Shown: positions 33,637-43,022, counted from the stretch's first letter. The stretch is 64,000 nucleotides of DNA from Halioglobus sp. (GCA_020443425.1 JAGRIE010000020.1:1-64000), one strand, 5' to 3'. Notes: generated by a model not told the origin, from the sequence alone. Made by a program: numbers and translations.

Positions 33637-35663
33637 CGGCCGTCCACCGGGGGTGCCGGCGCACCCGGACCGTAGGAGGCCGCGTCCACCTCCTTCAGCG
33701 AATCCAGCTCCTTGAGCTGGTCTTTCCACTCATCCATCATCGGCAGGTTGGCGTCGTCGAGATACGTCAGGCCCTGGTCCTTGCGCTGCATCTGCTGGTC
33801 GCGGATGTAGCGGTACTTCTCGGCTGAGGCCCCGGCGAGCGCCTCATTGTCCCTGATAATGGTGGTGCGGATGAAGATCATCAGGTTCTGCTTGGTCACT
33901 TTCTCGGCGTCGCTGCGGAACAGCCGGCCCAGATAGGGGATATCACCCAGCAGCGGCACCTTCTGCTGCGCGTCCTGCACATCGTCCTTGATCAATCCGC
34001 CGAGTACCACAATCTGGCCGTCGACCGCCAGTACCTTGGTCTCGATCTTGCGCTCGTTGGTGATGATGTCCGAGGCGGTATTCGTCACCGACAGCCCGCT
34101 CAGGCTGGAGACCTCCTGCGAGATATCCAGCACCACGGCATCGCCCTCATTGATGTGCGGTGTCACCGTCAGGGTGATACCCACGTTCTCGCGTTCAATG
34201 GTCTGGAACGGGTTGGTCGCGCTGTCCGCCGTCGAGGTGAAGGACCCGGTGACAAATGGCACGTTCTGGCCCACGGTGATATAGGCCTCCTGGTTGTCCA
34301 GCGTCAGCAGGCTCGGCGTGGACAGGATGTTGGCGTTGGATGTCTCCTTCAGTGCATTCAGGATCACCGTCATCGAGAGCCCGTCACTGACCTGCCCCCA
34401 GCCCAGCGAGAGGCCGGGCGTTCCCGCCAGCGCGCCTGCGAGGGTGCCGATATTGATGTCGTCGGTGCCGTCATCCGGCAGCACGGCGGCGGCGATGTTG
34501 CGGGCGCGGGCATCGTCGGCGTTGATATTGCTGCCGTAAAAGCCGCTGTTATCCGCAAACAGCCACTGCAGGCCGAGGTCCTGGCCGTCAATGACCTCCA
34601 TCTCGACAATAATTGCCTCCACCAGCACCTGCGCGCGGCGGATATCGAGGCGCTGTATCACCGCCTCCAGCGCGGCCATCTCGTCGGTATCGGCGGTGAT
34701 AATAAGCGCGTTGGTGCCCTCATCCGCCTCTATCGTGGAGGTGTTGCCGCCGCCGGCCTTGATGCCATCGGCGGGTTCCAGTTCGCTGATGTTCTTCATC
34801 ACGCGCGTCAGCACCTCGGCGATGGCCATCGCATCGGCGTACTCGAGATAGATCACTTTCACATTGCCGCTCTGCTCCAGCGGTGTATCGAGGTGTTCAA
34901 TCAGCCTGCCCATGCGGGCGCGCTCCAGCTCGTCGCCGCTGATCAGTACACTGTTGGTGCGGGTATCGGCGACCAGCAGCGTCTCCTGCTCACCCCCGGC
35001 GGCCTTGGCCTCGGACTTGTTGAGCTGGTCCAGCATCTTCACCACATCCTCTGCGACCGCGTAACGCAGCTTGATGACATCCGTCTGCTGCACAGCAGAC
35101 TTGTCCATACGGTCGATGATGTCCCTGATCTTGTCGATATTGGAGGAGATGTCGGAAATGATAATCGCGTTGCTAGGCGCGTACGCGGCCATATGCGCCT
35201 GCTGCGGCACCAGCGGGCGCAGCACGGGAATCAGTTTGGCGGCGGAGATATTGTCCAGCCGCAACACCTGGGTGACATAGGCCTCCGACGTGCTGGTGGA
35301 ACTGCCATCGCTGACACCGACAGGTGCCGAGCGGGCGTCCTTGTTCTGTATCACCCGCACCACACCGCCGGACGTCACCGCGGCGTAGCCGTGGACATCC
35401 AGGATCGAGAGAAACAGCTCGTACAGCTCACCGGCGGAGACCGGTTTGGACGAGATGACCTTGACCTTTCCCTTCACCGCCGGGTCCACCACAATGGTCT
35501 TGCCGGTCGCTTCAGCGACAAACTTGATCAACTCCTGGATATCGGTGTCATTCAGGTTGACCGTGTAATCCTGCGCCGAGAGCGAGGCACTGCCGAGCAG
35601 CAGCGCCAGCAGCAATGCCAGTGTACGCAAGGGGTGGAACCGGTTTGTCGCATTCACTGACAT
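33633..35663 (-). CDS. gspD: Type II secretion outer-membrane secretin GspD
   Basis: A 676-residue secretin with signal peptide (LALLLALLLGSASLSAQ). N0 domain DYTVNLNDTDIQELIKFVAE, N1-N3 domains (HMAAYAPSNAIIISDISSNI; LLVADTRTNSVLISGD), then the secretin C domain (VEAIIVEMEVIDGQDLGLQW; VGQNVPFVTGSF; VPLLGDIPYLGRLFRS). The C-terminal S-domain region is present, suggesting recognition by a pilotin, but no gspS gene is seen here. The ATG at 35663 follows AAAGGA and is preferred to the upstream ATG. Confidence 0.95.
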   Translation of the reverse strand: MSVNATNRFHPLRTLALLLALLLGSASLSAQDYTVNLNDTDIQELIKFVAEATGKTIVVDPAVKGKVKVISSKPVSAGELYELFLSILDVHGYAAVTSGGVVRVIQNKDARSAPVGVSDGSSTSTSEAYVTQVLRLDNISAAKLIPVLRPLVPQQAHMAAYAPSNAIIISDISSNIDKIRDIIDRMDKSAVQQTDVIKLRYAVAEDVVKMLDQLNKSEAKAAGGEQETLLVADTRTNSVLISGDELERARMGRLIEHLDTPLEQSGNVKVIYLEYADAMAIAEVLTRVMKNISELEPADGIKAGGGNTSTIEADEGTNALIITADTDEMAALEAVIQRLDIRRAQVLVEAIIVEMEVIDGQDLGLQWLFADNSGFYGSNINADDARARNIAAAVLPDDGTDDINIGTLAGALAGTPGLSLGWGQVSDGLSMTVILNALKETSNANILSTPSLLTLDNQEAYITVGQNVPFVTGSFTSTADSATNPFQTIERENVGITLTVTPHINEGDAVVLDISQEVSSLSGLSVTNTASDIITNERKIETKVLAVDGQIVVLGGLIKDDVQDAQQKVPLLGDIPYLGRLFRSDAEKVTKQNLMIFIRTTIIRDNEALAGASAEKYRYIRDQQMQRKDQGLTYLDDANLPMMDEWKDQLKELDSLKEVDAASYGPGAPAPPVDGR

Positions 35664-35683
35664 ATTATCCTTTCTGCAAAATT

Positions 35684-36706
35684 TCACTGGGAGGCACCAC
35701 CGTCCAGGTTCACGCTCAGCGAGATCGGTTGGCCACCGCGCTCCAGCTCAAACACCACTTCTCCCGCAGTGCGCAGGCTGTTGTACAAAACCATGGTATT
35801 GGTAGGGTCATCGAGGCTGATACCGTTGATCCCCGTCACCACATCGCCGGCCTCGAACCCCATCTGGCTGAACTGCTCCGCGTCCGTTCCCGGGTTGATC
35901 CTGTAGCCACGCATGGTCGACCCCTCACGCACCGCGCTGATGCGGACCACCTCTGCCAGCGACTGCGGATTCTGGTACAGGCGCTCGCGGTAGCTCTGGG
36001 CAAGGCTGGCCGTGGTCGGGTCATCGCGCCGCTCCACCTGCGGCACCGGCGCCGGCGCACTGTTTGCGGACGGCATGGGCGGCGCGGGGCCACCGAGATT
36101 GGAATCCTCGTAGAGCACCAGCAACTCATAGGTACCGCCGTTGTCCAGCACCACCTGCCGGGGCATGACCTTGGCCAGGGTCACCTCGCCCGCGAGTGGC
36201 AGCTTGTCCTCCACGGCGTAGACATCCTGCTGGTTATTGCTTTCGATGATGGCGTAACCGAGTCCGTCCTCGGTCGACGACACGATACCACGCAAGGTCA
36301 ACTGTAACCGGGTTTCCTTGGCGCCCTCCTCGATACCGTCGCGGGAGCTGGCCTCGGCCGTTTCCTGCGGCAGCGGGATGTCGACAACCGCTTCGCCGGC
36401 CTCCCCGAACAGGTGCCAGGCCACCAGGCTGTCGATATCGACCGGCTCCGCATCGCGCGTCGAGCCGCCACTGGAAACCGGGTTGATCACCTCGGGATTG
36501 GCCGCGCCGGCGGGCTCGGCGACCGGCACCAGTGCCCAGATGAGCCGCGTCAGTGCCAGCACTGCCCAGATCGCCAACAGGCACAGCAACACCCGGCGCA
36601 GGCGCCGCATCTGGTGGGGCCGGCCCAGGGTATTCAGCACAGCGCCGGTCGCCGCGCTGACACGCGCAGACATTGCACTGGAATTGCTAAGCCATTGGGC
36701 CGACAC
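35684..36706 (-). CDS. gspC: Type II secretion protein GspC with C-terminal PDZ domain
   Basis: A 340-residue bitopic inner-membrane protein. Membrane helix near residues 38-58 (RRVLLCLLAIWAVLALTRLI), periplasmic HR domain (LQLTLRGIVSSTEDGLGYAI; VYAVEDKLPLAGEVTLAKVM) that contacts secretin N0, a Pro-rich linker and a PDZ domain (GYRINPGTDAEQFSQMGFEA; VVTGINGISLDD). First gene of the gsp operon. The operon lacks gspO, so a PilD-type peptidase elsewhere must process the pseudopilins. Confidence 0.92.
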   Translation of the reverse strand: MSAQWLSNSSAMSARVSAATGAVLNTLGRPHQMRRLRRVLLCLLAIWAVLALTRLIWALVPVAEPAGAANPEVINPVSSGGSTRDAEPVDIDSLVAWHLFGEAGEAVVDIPLPQETAEASSRDGIEEGAKETRLQLTLRGIVSSTEDGLGYAIIESNNQQDVYAVEDKLPLAGEVTLAKVMPRQVVLDNGGTYELLVLYEDSNLGGPAPPMPSANSAPAPVPQVERRDDPTTASLAQSYRERLYQNPQSLAEVVRISAVREGSTMRGYRINPGTDAEQFSQMGFEAGDVVTGINGISLDDPTNTMVLYNSLRTAGEVVFELERGGQPISLSVNLDGGASQ

Positions 36707-36764
36707 CGCCTACTCCCCCGAATAACCGGAGAGGAACCCCTCGCCGGTACTTTTAATGCGCCCG

Positions 36765-36770
36765 ATTATA
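36765..36770 (-). promoter_or_regulatory. Candidate -10 box of the gsp operon
   Basis: On the minus strand TATAAT stands 59 bases before the gspC start, inside the 142-base gap after the Kef gene. The -35 candidate sixteen bases further upstream (TTCAAC) is weak. It is the only good hexamer in this gap. Confidence 0.4.
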
Positions 36771-36848
36771 GAGTGCGCAGTTGAAAGTTGAAACCGCTGT
36801 CTCCGGGCATTCACCGACACCGCAAAAGTCCCGGGCAGACTGCCGTTG

Positions 36849-38621
36849 CTAGTCATTCAACCGCCGCAGCTCAGTGGCATCGTGGGCAAACATCTCCTCC
36901 AGCTCCAGCGCCGCCTCCTTGGCCAGCTCGCGCAGCTTCTGCTCGTCATCCTGCACGCGGTGGTAGGCATTGAGACGGGCCTCATCATGCTCGACAAACC
37001 GCCTGACCATATCGGCGGCCTGCCCCGCGTCGACACCGAGGTTCTGAAGTACCGCGCGCGCCATATCGACTGCTGACAGGAAGGTTTCGCGCCGGATCAC
37101 CTCTATGCCAAGGTTCATCAGCCGATAGGCGTGGTTGCGATTGCGCGCCCGGGCGAAGACCTTGAGTGTGGGAAAATGCGAGCGAATAACCGTGGCCGCA
37201 GCGACTGAGGCCTCCACATCGTCGATCGCCAGCACCAGGATGCTGGCGCTGTGTGCGCCTGCGGCCTCCAGCAGATCTATGCGAGAGCCGTCCCCGTAGT
37301 AGATCTCATTGCCGTAGAGGCGCACAAAATCCACCTGCTGGGGGCTGGCGTCCAGCGCTGTGAACGGAATTTTCATAGCGCTGAGAACACGGGCCACCAC
37401 CTGACCGAAGCGTCCGAAACCGACAATGATAACCGGCGACTCCTGCTCTTCTATACGGTCGAACTCCGGCTTTTCGGCGGGGCGACTGTCCCAGCGGTCA
37501 TAGACAATAAAGAGCAGCGGGGTGACCACCATGGACAGCGAGACCGCCACACTGTAAAGCTCTGACTGTGCGGCCGACAGCGCGCCCGCCGCCACAGCGA
37601 CACCGAACAGCACGAACGCGAACTCCCCCCCCTGCGACAGCGCGATGCCCAGTTTCAGTGCATCCCTGGACCCAAGGCCGCTCCAGCGACCCAGACCGAA
37701 CAGCACGGCCAGTTTGATCGCCACGATACCGGCAATGAGCAACATAATTTCCCCGGTATCAGAGGTCACCAGCCCCACATTCAGGGACATCCCCACGGCG
37801 ATGAAGAACAGCCCCAGCAGCAGGCCCTTGAAGGGTTCGATATCAGCTTCGAGCTGGTGACGGTACTCAGAGTCCGCCAGCAATACACCCGCGATGAAGG
37901 CGCCGAGCGCCATCGACAGGCCTGCAACCTCCAGCAGGTACGCCATGCCGAAAGCGACCAGCAGCGCCGTCGCCGTCAGGATCTCACGCACATGACTCAG
38001 CGCCGCGATACGCAGTACCTGGCGCAGCGCAAAGCGCCCGCCGGACACCACCGCCAGCAACACCGCCACCGAGAGGGAGAGCTGCAGCCAGGACACACTT
38101 TCGCCCGTGGCCCGCGAGCCCAGCAACGGCAGCAGCGCCAGCAGCGGCACCACTGCGAGGTCCTGGAACAGCAGGGTCCCGAAGGCGGACCGTCCCCAGC
38201 GCGTCGTCATCTCACCGCGCTCGGCGATCAGCTGCAGCGCGAACGCGGTCGAGGACAGCGCCAGCACCAGCCCCACCACCGCCGCTGTGGCCGGCGACGC
38301 CCCGACCAGCATCGCGAAGCCCGTCAGCAGCGCGGCGCAGATCAGGACCTGCGCACTGCCGAAACCAAAGATCGCCTTGCGCAGCGCCCACAGGCGGGTC
38401 GGGCGCAGTTCGAGGCCGATCACAAACAGCAGCAGGATCACACCGAACTCTGCGACGTGCAGTACCTCCTCGACATGGCCGATCACGCCGAAGCCCCAGG
38501 GACCGACGATGACGCCGGCAGCCAGGTAGCCCAGCACGGCGCCCAACCCCAGCCTTGCCGCCAGTGGTACCAGTATCACGGCCGCCAACAGCAACAGCAT
38601 CAGTTGTTCAAAACCTGGCAT
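36849..38621 (-). CDS. Kef-type monovalent cation:proton antiporter (CPA2) with RCK/TrkA-N domain
   Basis: A 590-residue protein. Residues 1-385 form about 12 helices of a CPA2 exchanger: LGLGAVLGYLAAGVIVGPWG, FGVILLLFVIGLELRPTRLW, and LSSTAFALQLIAERGEM. Residues about 400-520 contain a Rossmann NAD-binding RCK domain (VIIVGFGRFGQVVARVLSAM; GNEIYYGDGSRIDLLEAAGA). The C-terminal end is a helical, acidic tail. By homology to KefB/KefC it would export K+ against H+ under electrophile stress, but no KefF/KefG-type ancillary gene is present. The ATG at 38621 with GAGGT upstream is chosen. Confidence 0.9.
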   Translation of the reverse strand: MPGFEQLMLLLLAAVILVPLAARLGLGAVLGYLAAGVIVGPWGFGVIGHVEEVLHVAEFGVILLLFVIGLELRPTRLWALRKAIFGFGSAQVLICAALLTGFAMLVGASPATAAVVGLVLALSSTAFALQLIAERGEMTTRWGRSAFGTLLFQDLAVVPLLALLPLLGSRATGESVSWLQLSLSVAVLLAVVSGGRFALRQVLRIAALSHVREILTATALLVAFGMAYLLEVAGLSMALGAFIAGVLLADSEYRHQLEADIEPFKGLLLGLFFIAVGMSLNVGLVTSDTGEIMLLIAGIVAIKLAVLFGLGRWSGLGSRDALKLGIALSQGGEFAFVLFGVAVAAGALSAAQSELYSVAVSLSMVVTPLLFIVYDRWDSRPAEKPEFDRIEEQESPVIIVGFGRFGQVVARVLSAMKIPFTALDASPQQVDFVRLYGNEIYYGDGSRIDLLEAAGAHSASILVLAIDDVEASVAAATVIRSHFPTLKVFARARNRNHAYRLMNLGIEVIRRETFLSAVDMARAVLQNLGVDAGQAADMVRRFVEHDEARLNAYHRVQDDEQKLRELAKEAALELEEMFAHDATELRRLND

Positions 38622-38705
38622 AGCGACTGACCTCTTCTTGCGCGGGGGACGCTGTGGTGGCGCGGCCGGCCTGTCGAAGACATCGCGACCAGCGGGGAAA
38701 GGAGA

Positions 38706-38781
<76 letters not shown>

Positions 38782-38879
38782 CAGAAAAACGTGGCATAGT
38801 GTATCCGAGCGGCGCCCGAATTCAACTGCCGGGTGCATGTGCGGCGGCGACGGGGCCCGGTGCCGCTGCCTGGCTGCGG

Positions 38880-39056
38880 CTAAAGGTAGTAATTCAGCAG
38901 CGACAGCACCAGCGACAGGCCGATCAGGGGGTACAGCCAGCGCTGGATGCGGCGCATCTGCTCCGGGTCAGCGGGTTTGGCAAACCGCTCCCCCAGCAGC
39001 ACCATCAGGGCGACACCGGCAAACACCAGCAATAAAAGCAGCAGCAGATTTCCCAT
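38880..39056 (-). CDS. Small two-helix membrane protein (hypothetical)
   Basis: A 58-residue ORF too short for many gene callers. It starts MGNLLLLLLLVFAGVALMVL (helix 1), has a polar loop GERFAKPADPEQMRRIQRW, and a second helix YPLIGLSLVLSLLNYYL. The amphipathic, basic connecting loop and clean stop argue for a real gene. The ATG at 39056 has only a weak ribosome site. No family recognised. It is on the same strand as the SnoaL-like and carbonic anhydrase genes upstream, 63 bases after the SnoaL-like stop. Confidence 0.55.
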   Translation of the reverse strand: MGNLLLLLLLVFAGVALMVLLGERFAKPADPEQMRRIQRWLYPLIGLSLVLSLLNYYL

Positions 39057-39119
39057 CAGTTCACCCGCCTGCCCCCGGTATCGCGACGACCCGCCGGCGC
39101 CTGCCGGCAGCGCAGGCCA

Positions 39120-39635
39120 TCATACCGCCTGCTTGCCCGGGTCATCCAGCGCCACCGGCGCGGCCGCACCGGCGAAAATCACGCGCGCCAACCCTTCGGT
39201 CAAATCAAAAATCTCGGTAGACGTGACCTCGTAGCTGGATGCGGTGATGCGCCACTGGCCGTCCTCGCGCGCGTAGGCATCGTGATAAAACCCGGCCAAC
39301 TGGGTGACGACCTGCCGACGCGTATCAATCATGTGGTAGTAGAGCCCCCAGACGCCGGTGGCATTGTCTGCATCGAGCACCTCGATACGGGGATTCTGGC
39401 CGTGATGCATTTCGACGATATGCGGCTGGCAGGCGAGCTCAGTGAACACGGCCACCATCTTCTCGCGATCATCGAAATTGCCGATGCGGCCATAGCGCAG
39501 GTCTATTGTCCCGGCGGCAAAACACGCCCGCACCAGATCCGGCTGCTTGCTGTCACAGGCGTGAAAGTAACGCGCCTTCAGCTGCCTGATCTCCTCGATG
39601 GCCTCAAGCCGCGCGATTCGCTGCTCCAGCGACAC
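39120..39635 (-). CDS. SnoaL-like / NTF2-fold protein
   Basis: A 171-residue cytoplasmic protein of the SnoaL_4 type. It begins MSLEQRIARLEAIEEIRQLK, typical of the group, followed by ARYFHACDSKQPDLVRACFA, the HHGQNPRIEVLDADNATGVW strand and a C-terminal FYHDAYAREDGQWRITASSY. Members include dehydratases, isomerases and ring hydroxylase small-subunit-like proteins, so the activity is open. GTG start 39635 lies three bases after the carbonic anhydrase stop, so the two are translationally coupled. Confidence 0.8.
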   Translation of the reverse strand: MSLEQRIARLEAIEEIRQLKARYFHACDSKQPDLVRACFAAGTIDLRYGRIGNFDDREKMVAVFTELACQPHIVEMHHGQNPRIEVLDADNATGVWGLYYHMIDTRRQVVTQLAGFYHDAYAREDGQWRITASSYEVTSTEIFDLTEGLARVIFAGAAAPVALDDPGKQAV

Positions 39636-39638
39636 CGG

Positions 39639-40283
39639 CTACTGCTCCGGCGTCGCGATCACACGGTAGGCGTCAGCTATTTGATCGGCGCGCTCCACGG
39701 TGCAATCGAGATCCTTCAGCAGGCCATCCTTCAGGCTGTACACCCAGCCGTGCACCGCCAATGGCTGGCCGCGCTGCCAGGCGTTCTGTACGATCGTAGT
39801 GTGACAGACGTGGGAGACCTGGGTTTTCACATTGAGTTCGCACAGCAATTCCAGCCGCTCTTCCTTGTCCGCTATCGCCTCGATCTTCTTGCGGTGGCGG
39901 TGTTGCACATCCTTGATATTGCGCAGCCAGTTGTCGATCAGGCCGTTGTCAGCGTTTTCGTAGGCCGCCGCAATACCGCCGCAGCCGTAGTGCCCGACCA
40001 CCATAATATGCTTGACCTGCAAGACATCGACGGCGTACTGCAATACGGTCAGGCAGTTGAAATCCGTGTGCACCACCATATTCGCCACATTGCGATGCAC
40101 GAACACTTCACCCGGCATCAGGCCGATAATCTGGTTGGCCGGCACCCGGCTGTCCGAGCAACCGATCCACAGGTATTCCGGGCTCTGTTGCGCCGCAAGT
40201 TTTTCGAAGAAATGGGGGTCGCTGGTCTTGACGCTGCGAGCCCACTCCCGGTTTTTTTCAAACATTTCATCAAGCTTGGTCAT
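39639..40283 (-). CDS. can: Beta-class carbonic anhydrase
   Basis: A 214-residue zinc enzyme interconverting CO2 and bicarbonate in the cytoplasm. Zinc ligands are Cys42 and Asp44 in WIGCSDSRVPANQ and His98, Cys101 in VVGHYGCGGI, with the Asp-Arg dyad (Asp44, Arg46) of the type II, bicarbonate-regulated enzymes such as E. coli Can. FVHRNVANMVVHTDFNCLTV is the conserved second block. Full length, ATG at 40283. Confidence 0.95.
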   Translation of the reverse strand: MTKLDEMFEKNREWARSVKTSDPHFFEKLAAQQSPEYLWIGCSDSRVPANQIIGLMPGEVFVHRNVANMVVHTDFNCLTVLQYAVDVLQVKHIMVVGHYGCGGIAAAYENADNGLIDNWLRNIKDVQHRHRKKIEAIADKEERLELLCELNVKTQVSHVCHTTIVQNAWQRGQPLAVHGWVYSLKDGLLKDLDCTVERADQIADAYRVIATPEQ

Positions 40284-40292
40284 GCAAAACCC

Positions 40293-41435
40293 TTAAAGAA
40301 CCAGTGTAGTAAGACGCGAATGAGCCACGCAGTTGCCGCCACGGGCCTTGGCATCCGCCAGCGCCTTATTGCCGACGGCTTCGATCTGTCTCGCCAGCTG
40401 CACCATATCCACAGCGGGAAACTGCTGCGGCTCCCACGTGATCTGCCCAATACTGAGCGAGACCTGTAACACGGCGCCGCGCCCGTCATCGATCGAGAAC
40501 TGCTCGATATCACCGCGCATACGCTCGGCGATATCCCGGCTGACCATCTCGCCCCCGCCGGGGATCAACACCGCAAACTTCGAGCGACCCAGGCGCGCCA
40601 TTAAATCCGTTGCACGCAGGCTTGAGGAGAGCCGCTCGGCGACCTTCCTGATCACAAACTGACCGCGTCGCACGCCGTAGTGCTGGTAGAGGTCATCAAA
40701 ATCATCGATCTCCATCACCAGCGCCGTCAGCGGTTTCACTGAGCGCCGGGCCCGGGCGATCTCCCGCGCTATCTCGCGCCCGAAGCCGCGGGTATTGCTG
40801 ATCTCTGTCAGCGGATCCAGCAGCGTCAGCTGCGACACCTGCTGGCGGCTGACGGCGGCCTTGAAACAGGCCGAGAGAATTGCCGACAGGTGCGCCAGCA
40901 GATGCTCCTCCTGCTCCCCCAGCACCAGTGAATCATCCTGCAAACCCATATGCAGGCTACCGATCAGGCGTCCGGAGTCCATCAGGGGCATCAGTAGCGC
41001 ATACTCCACGCCGTGTTCGGACTTCAGTATCTCAAACATGCGTGAATCCGTCGCATCTATCAATGCGATATCAGGCTCCACGTCGTACAGTTCCTGGATC
41101 GGGAAGACATCATTCAACAACTGCAGGCTTTTACCGTAGCGCTCCGCGCCGACCAGGATATTTGACAGCACATCGTCCGGGTCATACAACCACAGCTCGG
41201 AGGTCCGGAACGAAAAATGCCGCGGCATGCTGACCAGCAGTATCTCAAACAGCGGCTGCAGGCCCTGGGACTCCAGCACCATCAGTTCCAGTTGATGGGT
41301 CTGCTGGTACAGGTACCGGTTGATCGTCAGCGTTTCGCTGAGCCTGCTCTTGGCAAGTTCGGCGCGAGGTATCACCGGAGGAGCGCCCTCAATCTCCTCG
41401 CTCTGCCCGCCGGCCCCATCAATATTCTCGGTCAT
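40293..41435 (-). CDS. GAF-like sensor with degenerate GGDEF domain
   Basis: A 380-residue soluble protein. Residues about 45-205 resemble a GAF/DUF484-type sensor (PRHFSFRTSELWLYDPDD; YALLMPLMDSGRLIGSLHMG). The C-terminal 170 residues follow the GGDEF fold (LTLLDPLTEISNTRGFGREI; TALVMEIDDFDDLYQHYGVR), but the catalytic GG(D/E)EF signature is replaced by GRSKF in LMARLGRSKFAVLIPGGGE, so diguanylate cyclase activity is unlikely. It could act as a ligand-responsive regulatory module. The ATG at 41435 has GGTGAG in position; the GTG four codons earlier is an alternative. Confidence 0.8.
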   Translation of the reverse strand: MTENIDGAGGQSEEIEGAPPVIPRAELAKSRLSETLTINRYLYQQTHQLELMVLESQGLQPLFEILLVSMPRHFSFRTSELWLYDPDDVLSNILVGAERYGKSLQLLNDVFPIQELYDVEPDIALIDATDSRMFEILKSEHGVEYALLMPLMDSGRLIGSLHMGLQDDSLVLGEQEEHLLAHLSAILSACFKAAVSRQQVSQLTLLDPLTEISNTRGFGREIAREIARARRSVKPLTALVMEIDDFDDLYQHYGVRRGQFVIRKVAERLSSSLRATDLMARLGRSKFAVLIPGGGEMVSRDIAERMRGDIEQFSIDDGRGAVLQVSLSIGQITWEPQQFPAVDMVQLARQIEAVGNKALADAKARGGNCVAHSRLTTLVL

Positions 41436-41542
41436 GGAGACACTCACCTGACGCCCGGCAAGTTGGTATGCAGGGCCAGTTGTTATTGGATAAAGAGTGT
41501 AAGCGGCCTATACTTGCGATGCAATCCTGAGGGGCAATCTCC

Positions 41543-42430
41543 ATGCTTCAATCACTGCCAAGCAATATCCGGCTGAAGCTGGATCAAACACTCGCCCAAT
41601 GGCCGCAGTGGAACTGCGACCCGGTTGTGACCCGGGCGCCGACCATCATCAAGGTACTCGCCTCGGGTATCAGCAATCACAGTATCCTGGTTGAGTCAGA
41701 GCAGCATTTTGTCGTGCGTATTGACGGTATCAAGCCGTCGAAATTCGGCCTGAGTCGCAAAACCGAGTGGCACACACTGCAGGCGGCCTACAACGCAGAA
41801 CTGACACCCCGCCCGTGTTACTTCAACCCCGACCTGGGCTGCCTGGTCACCGACTATCTCGCGCCCGATGTGGCGCAGGGCCTTGTGGTCACCGACGTCG
41901 CGCGCTTGCTGCACAAGATTCACCGCCTGCCGCCGACCCGCCATCGCCTGCACCTCGCCGACCGTATCGCGCGCTATGAAAAACAACTCAAGCGAACGGG
42001 CCAGACGGCCGGTAAATCGCTGCGACAGTTCGAGGGGAAAATATCCGGTATCCTGGACGATATCAGCCAGCAGCCCGGGGAGTCCGTACTCTGTCACAAC
42101 GACCTGCTGCGCGCCAACCGCATCTACAGCGATGGCAAACTGTGGGCCATCGACTGGGAGTACTGCGCCATGGCGAGCCCCTGGTATGATATCGCCGTGA
42201 TTGTAAACGGTGACGCCCTGCCGGCGCACGAGACAGAGGGCCTGCTCAAGGCGTATCTGGGTCGCGCGGCCAACGACTGGGAGCGCAGCATGCTGTACCG
42301 ATACGGCTGTGTGTACCGCTACCTGGAACTGCTGTGGTACCAAGCCCTGGAAAAGCCCATCCTGGACGCCCTCGCCGTCGAGGCGAAATGTGCCGTACTG
42401 GAGTCCATGCTGCAAGAGTCTGCGGCCTAG
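41543..42430 (+). CDS. Choline/aminoglycoside kinase-like phosphotransferase
   Basis: A 295-residue cytosolic enzyme of the APH/ChoK fold. The Brenner-type catalytic loop is VLCHNDLLRANRIY (HxDxxxxN), followed by WAIDWEYCAMASPWYDIAVI, which provides the metal-binding Asp (DWE in place of DFE). The N-terminal lobe contains SGISNHSILVESEQHFVVRI. Relatives phosphorylate choline, ethanolamine, thiamine or sugars. The close similarity of the loop to thiamine kinase and LicA-like proteins is suggestive only. GAGGGGCAATCTCC precedes the ATG. Confidence 0.82.
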   Translation: MLQSLPSNIRLKLDQTLAQWPQWNCDPVVTRAPTIIKVLASGISNHSILVESEQHFVVRIDGIKPSKFGLSRKTEWHTLQAAYNAELTPRPCYFNPDLGCLVTDYLAPDVAQGLVVTDVARLLHKIHRLPPTRHRLHLADRIARYEKQLKRTGQTAGKSLRQFEGKISGILDDISQQPGESVLCHNDLLRANRIYSDGKLWAIDWEYCAMASPWYDIAVIVNGDALPAHETEGLLKAYLGRAANDWERSMLYRYGCVYRYLELLWYQALEKPILDALAVEAKCAVLESMLQESAA

Positions 42431-42457
42431 CGGCCCGCAGCGGCGGCGGGCACCGCG

Positions 42458-42940
42458 CTAGTCGCGAAAATTGGTGAACTGCAGCGGCGCTTTGAAATCT
42501 TCCTTCTTCAGCAGCGCCATCACCTGTTGCAGGTCATCACGCTTCTTTCCGGTGACGCGGACCTGGTCGCCCTGGACCTGCGCCTGCACTTTCATTTTGG
42601 CGTCCTTGATTGTCTTGACGATGGCCCGGCACTGATCGCTGTCCAGGCCATGCCTCAATACCACGGTCTGCCGCACCATCTTGCCGGTGGTCAGCATCTC
42701 ACCGCAGTCCATGGCACCGGGATCTATCTTGCAGTTGATCAGGGCGCTGCGCAGCATGTCCTCCATCTGCGTCACCTGAAACTCGGCCTCGGCCGCCAGC
42801 ACCACACTGCGCCCGTCACGCTCAAAGGATGCCTGCACACCTTTGAAATCAAACCGGTTGTCGACAATCCTTGAGGCCTGGTCCACCGCATTGGTCAGCT
42901 GGTGCAGATCCACTTCGGACACAACATCAAACGAGGGCAT
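42458..42940 (-). CDS. YajQ family nucleotide-binding protein
   Basis: A 160-residue protein with the characteristic start MPSFDVVSEVDLHQLTNAVD and the segments NRFDFKG, MEDMLRSALINCKIDPGAMD, and VRVTGKKRDDLQQVMALLKK at the C-terminus. YajQ proteins bind RNA/nucleotides, and the Xanthomonas and Pseudomonas members bind cyclic-di-GMP and help control transcription. The ATG at 42940 is preceded by AGGAG. Overall length is standard. Confidence 0.95.
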   Translation of the reverse strand: MPSFDVVSEVDLHQLTNAVDQASRIVDNRFDFKGVQASFERDGRSVVLAAEAEFQVTQMEDMLRSALINCKIDPGAMDCGEMLTTGKMVRQTVVLRHGLDSDQCRAIVKTIKDAKMKVQAQVQGDQVRVTGKKRDDLQQVMALLKKEDFKAPLQFTNFRD

Positions 42941-43022
42941 GGCGTACAACTCCTGTTAGCGGGCGAAATCGGGGATACATAGTAATGCGCTGTGGCCAGT
43001 TTTCAATCCCGATGCGACGTTG

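Noticed and set aside
31654-33675. A 673-codon plus-strand frame opposite gspF/gspE
   Set aside because: Antisense shadow of two well-identified secretion genes; no domain, skewed to His/Gln/Arg/Gly.
34155-35660. A 501-codon plus-strand frame opposite gspD
   Set aside because: Composition typical of antisense to a GC-rich gene; gspD has every secretin landmark.
25088-36706. Reading the gsp operon as a type IV pilus or competence operon
   Set aside because: GspC with PDZ, GspK, GspL, GspM and GspN are specific to type II secretion, and the gene order is standard.
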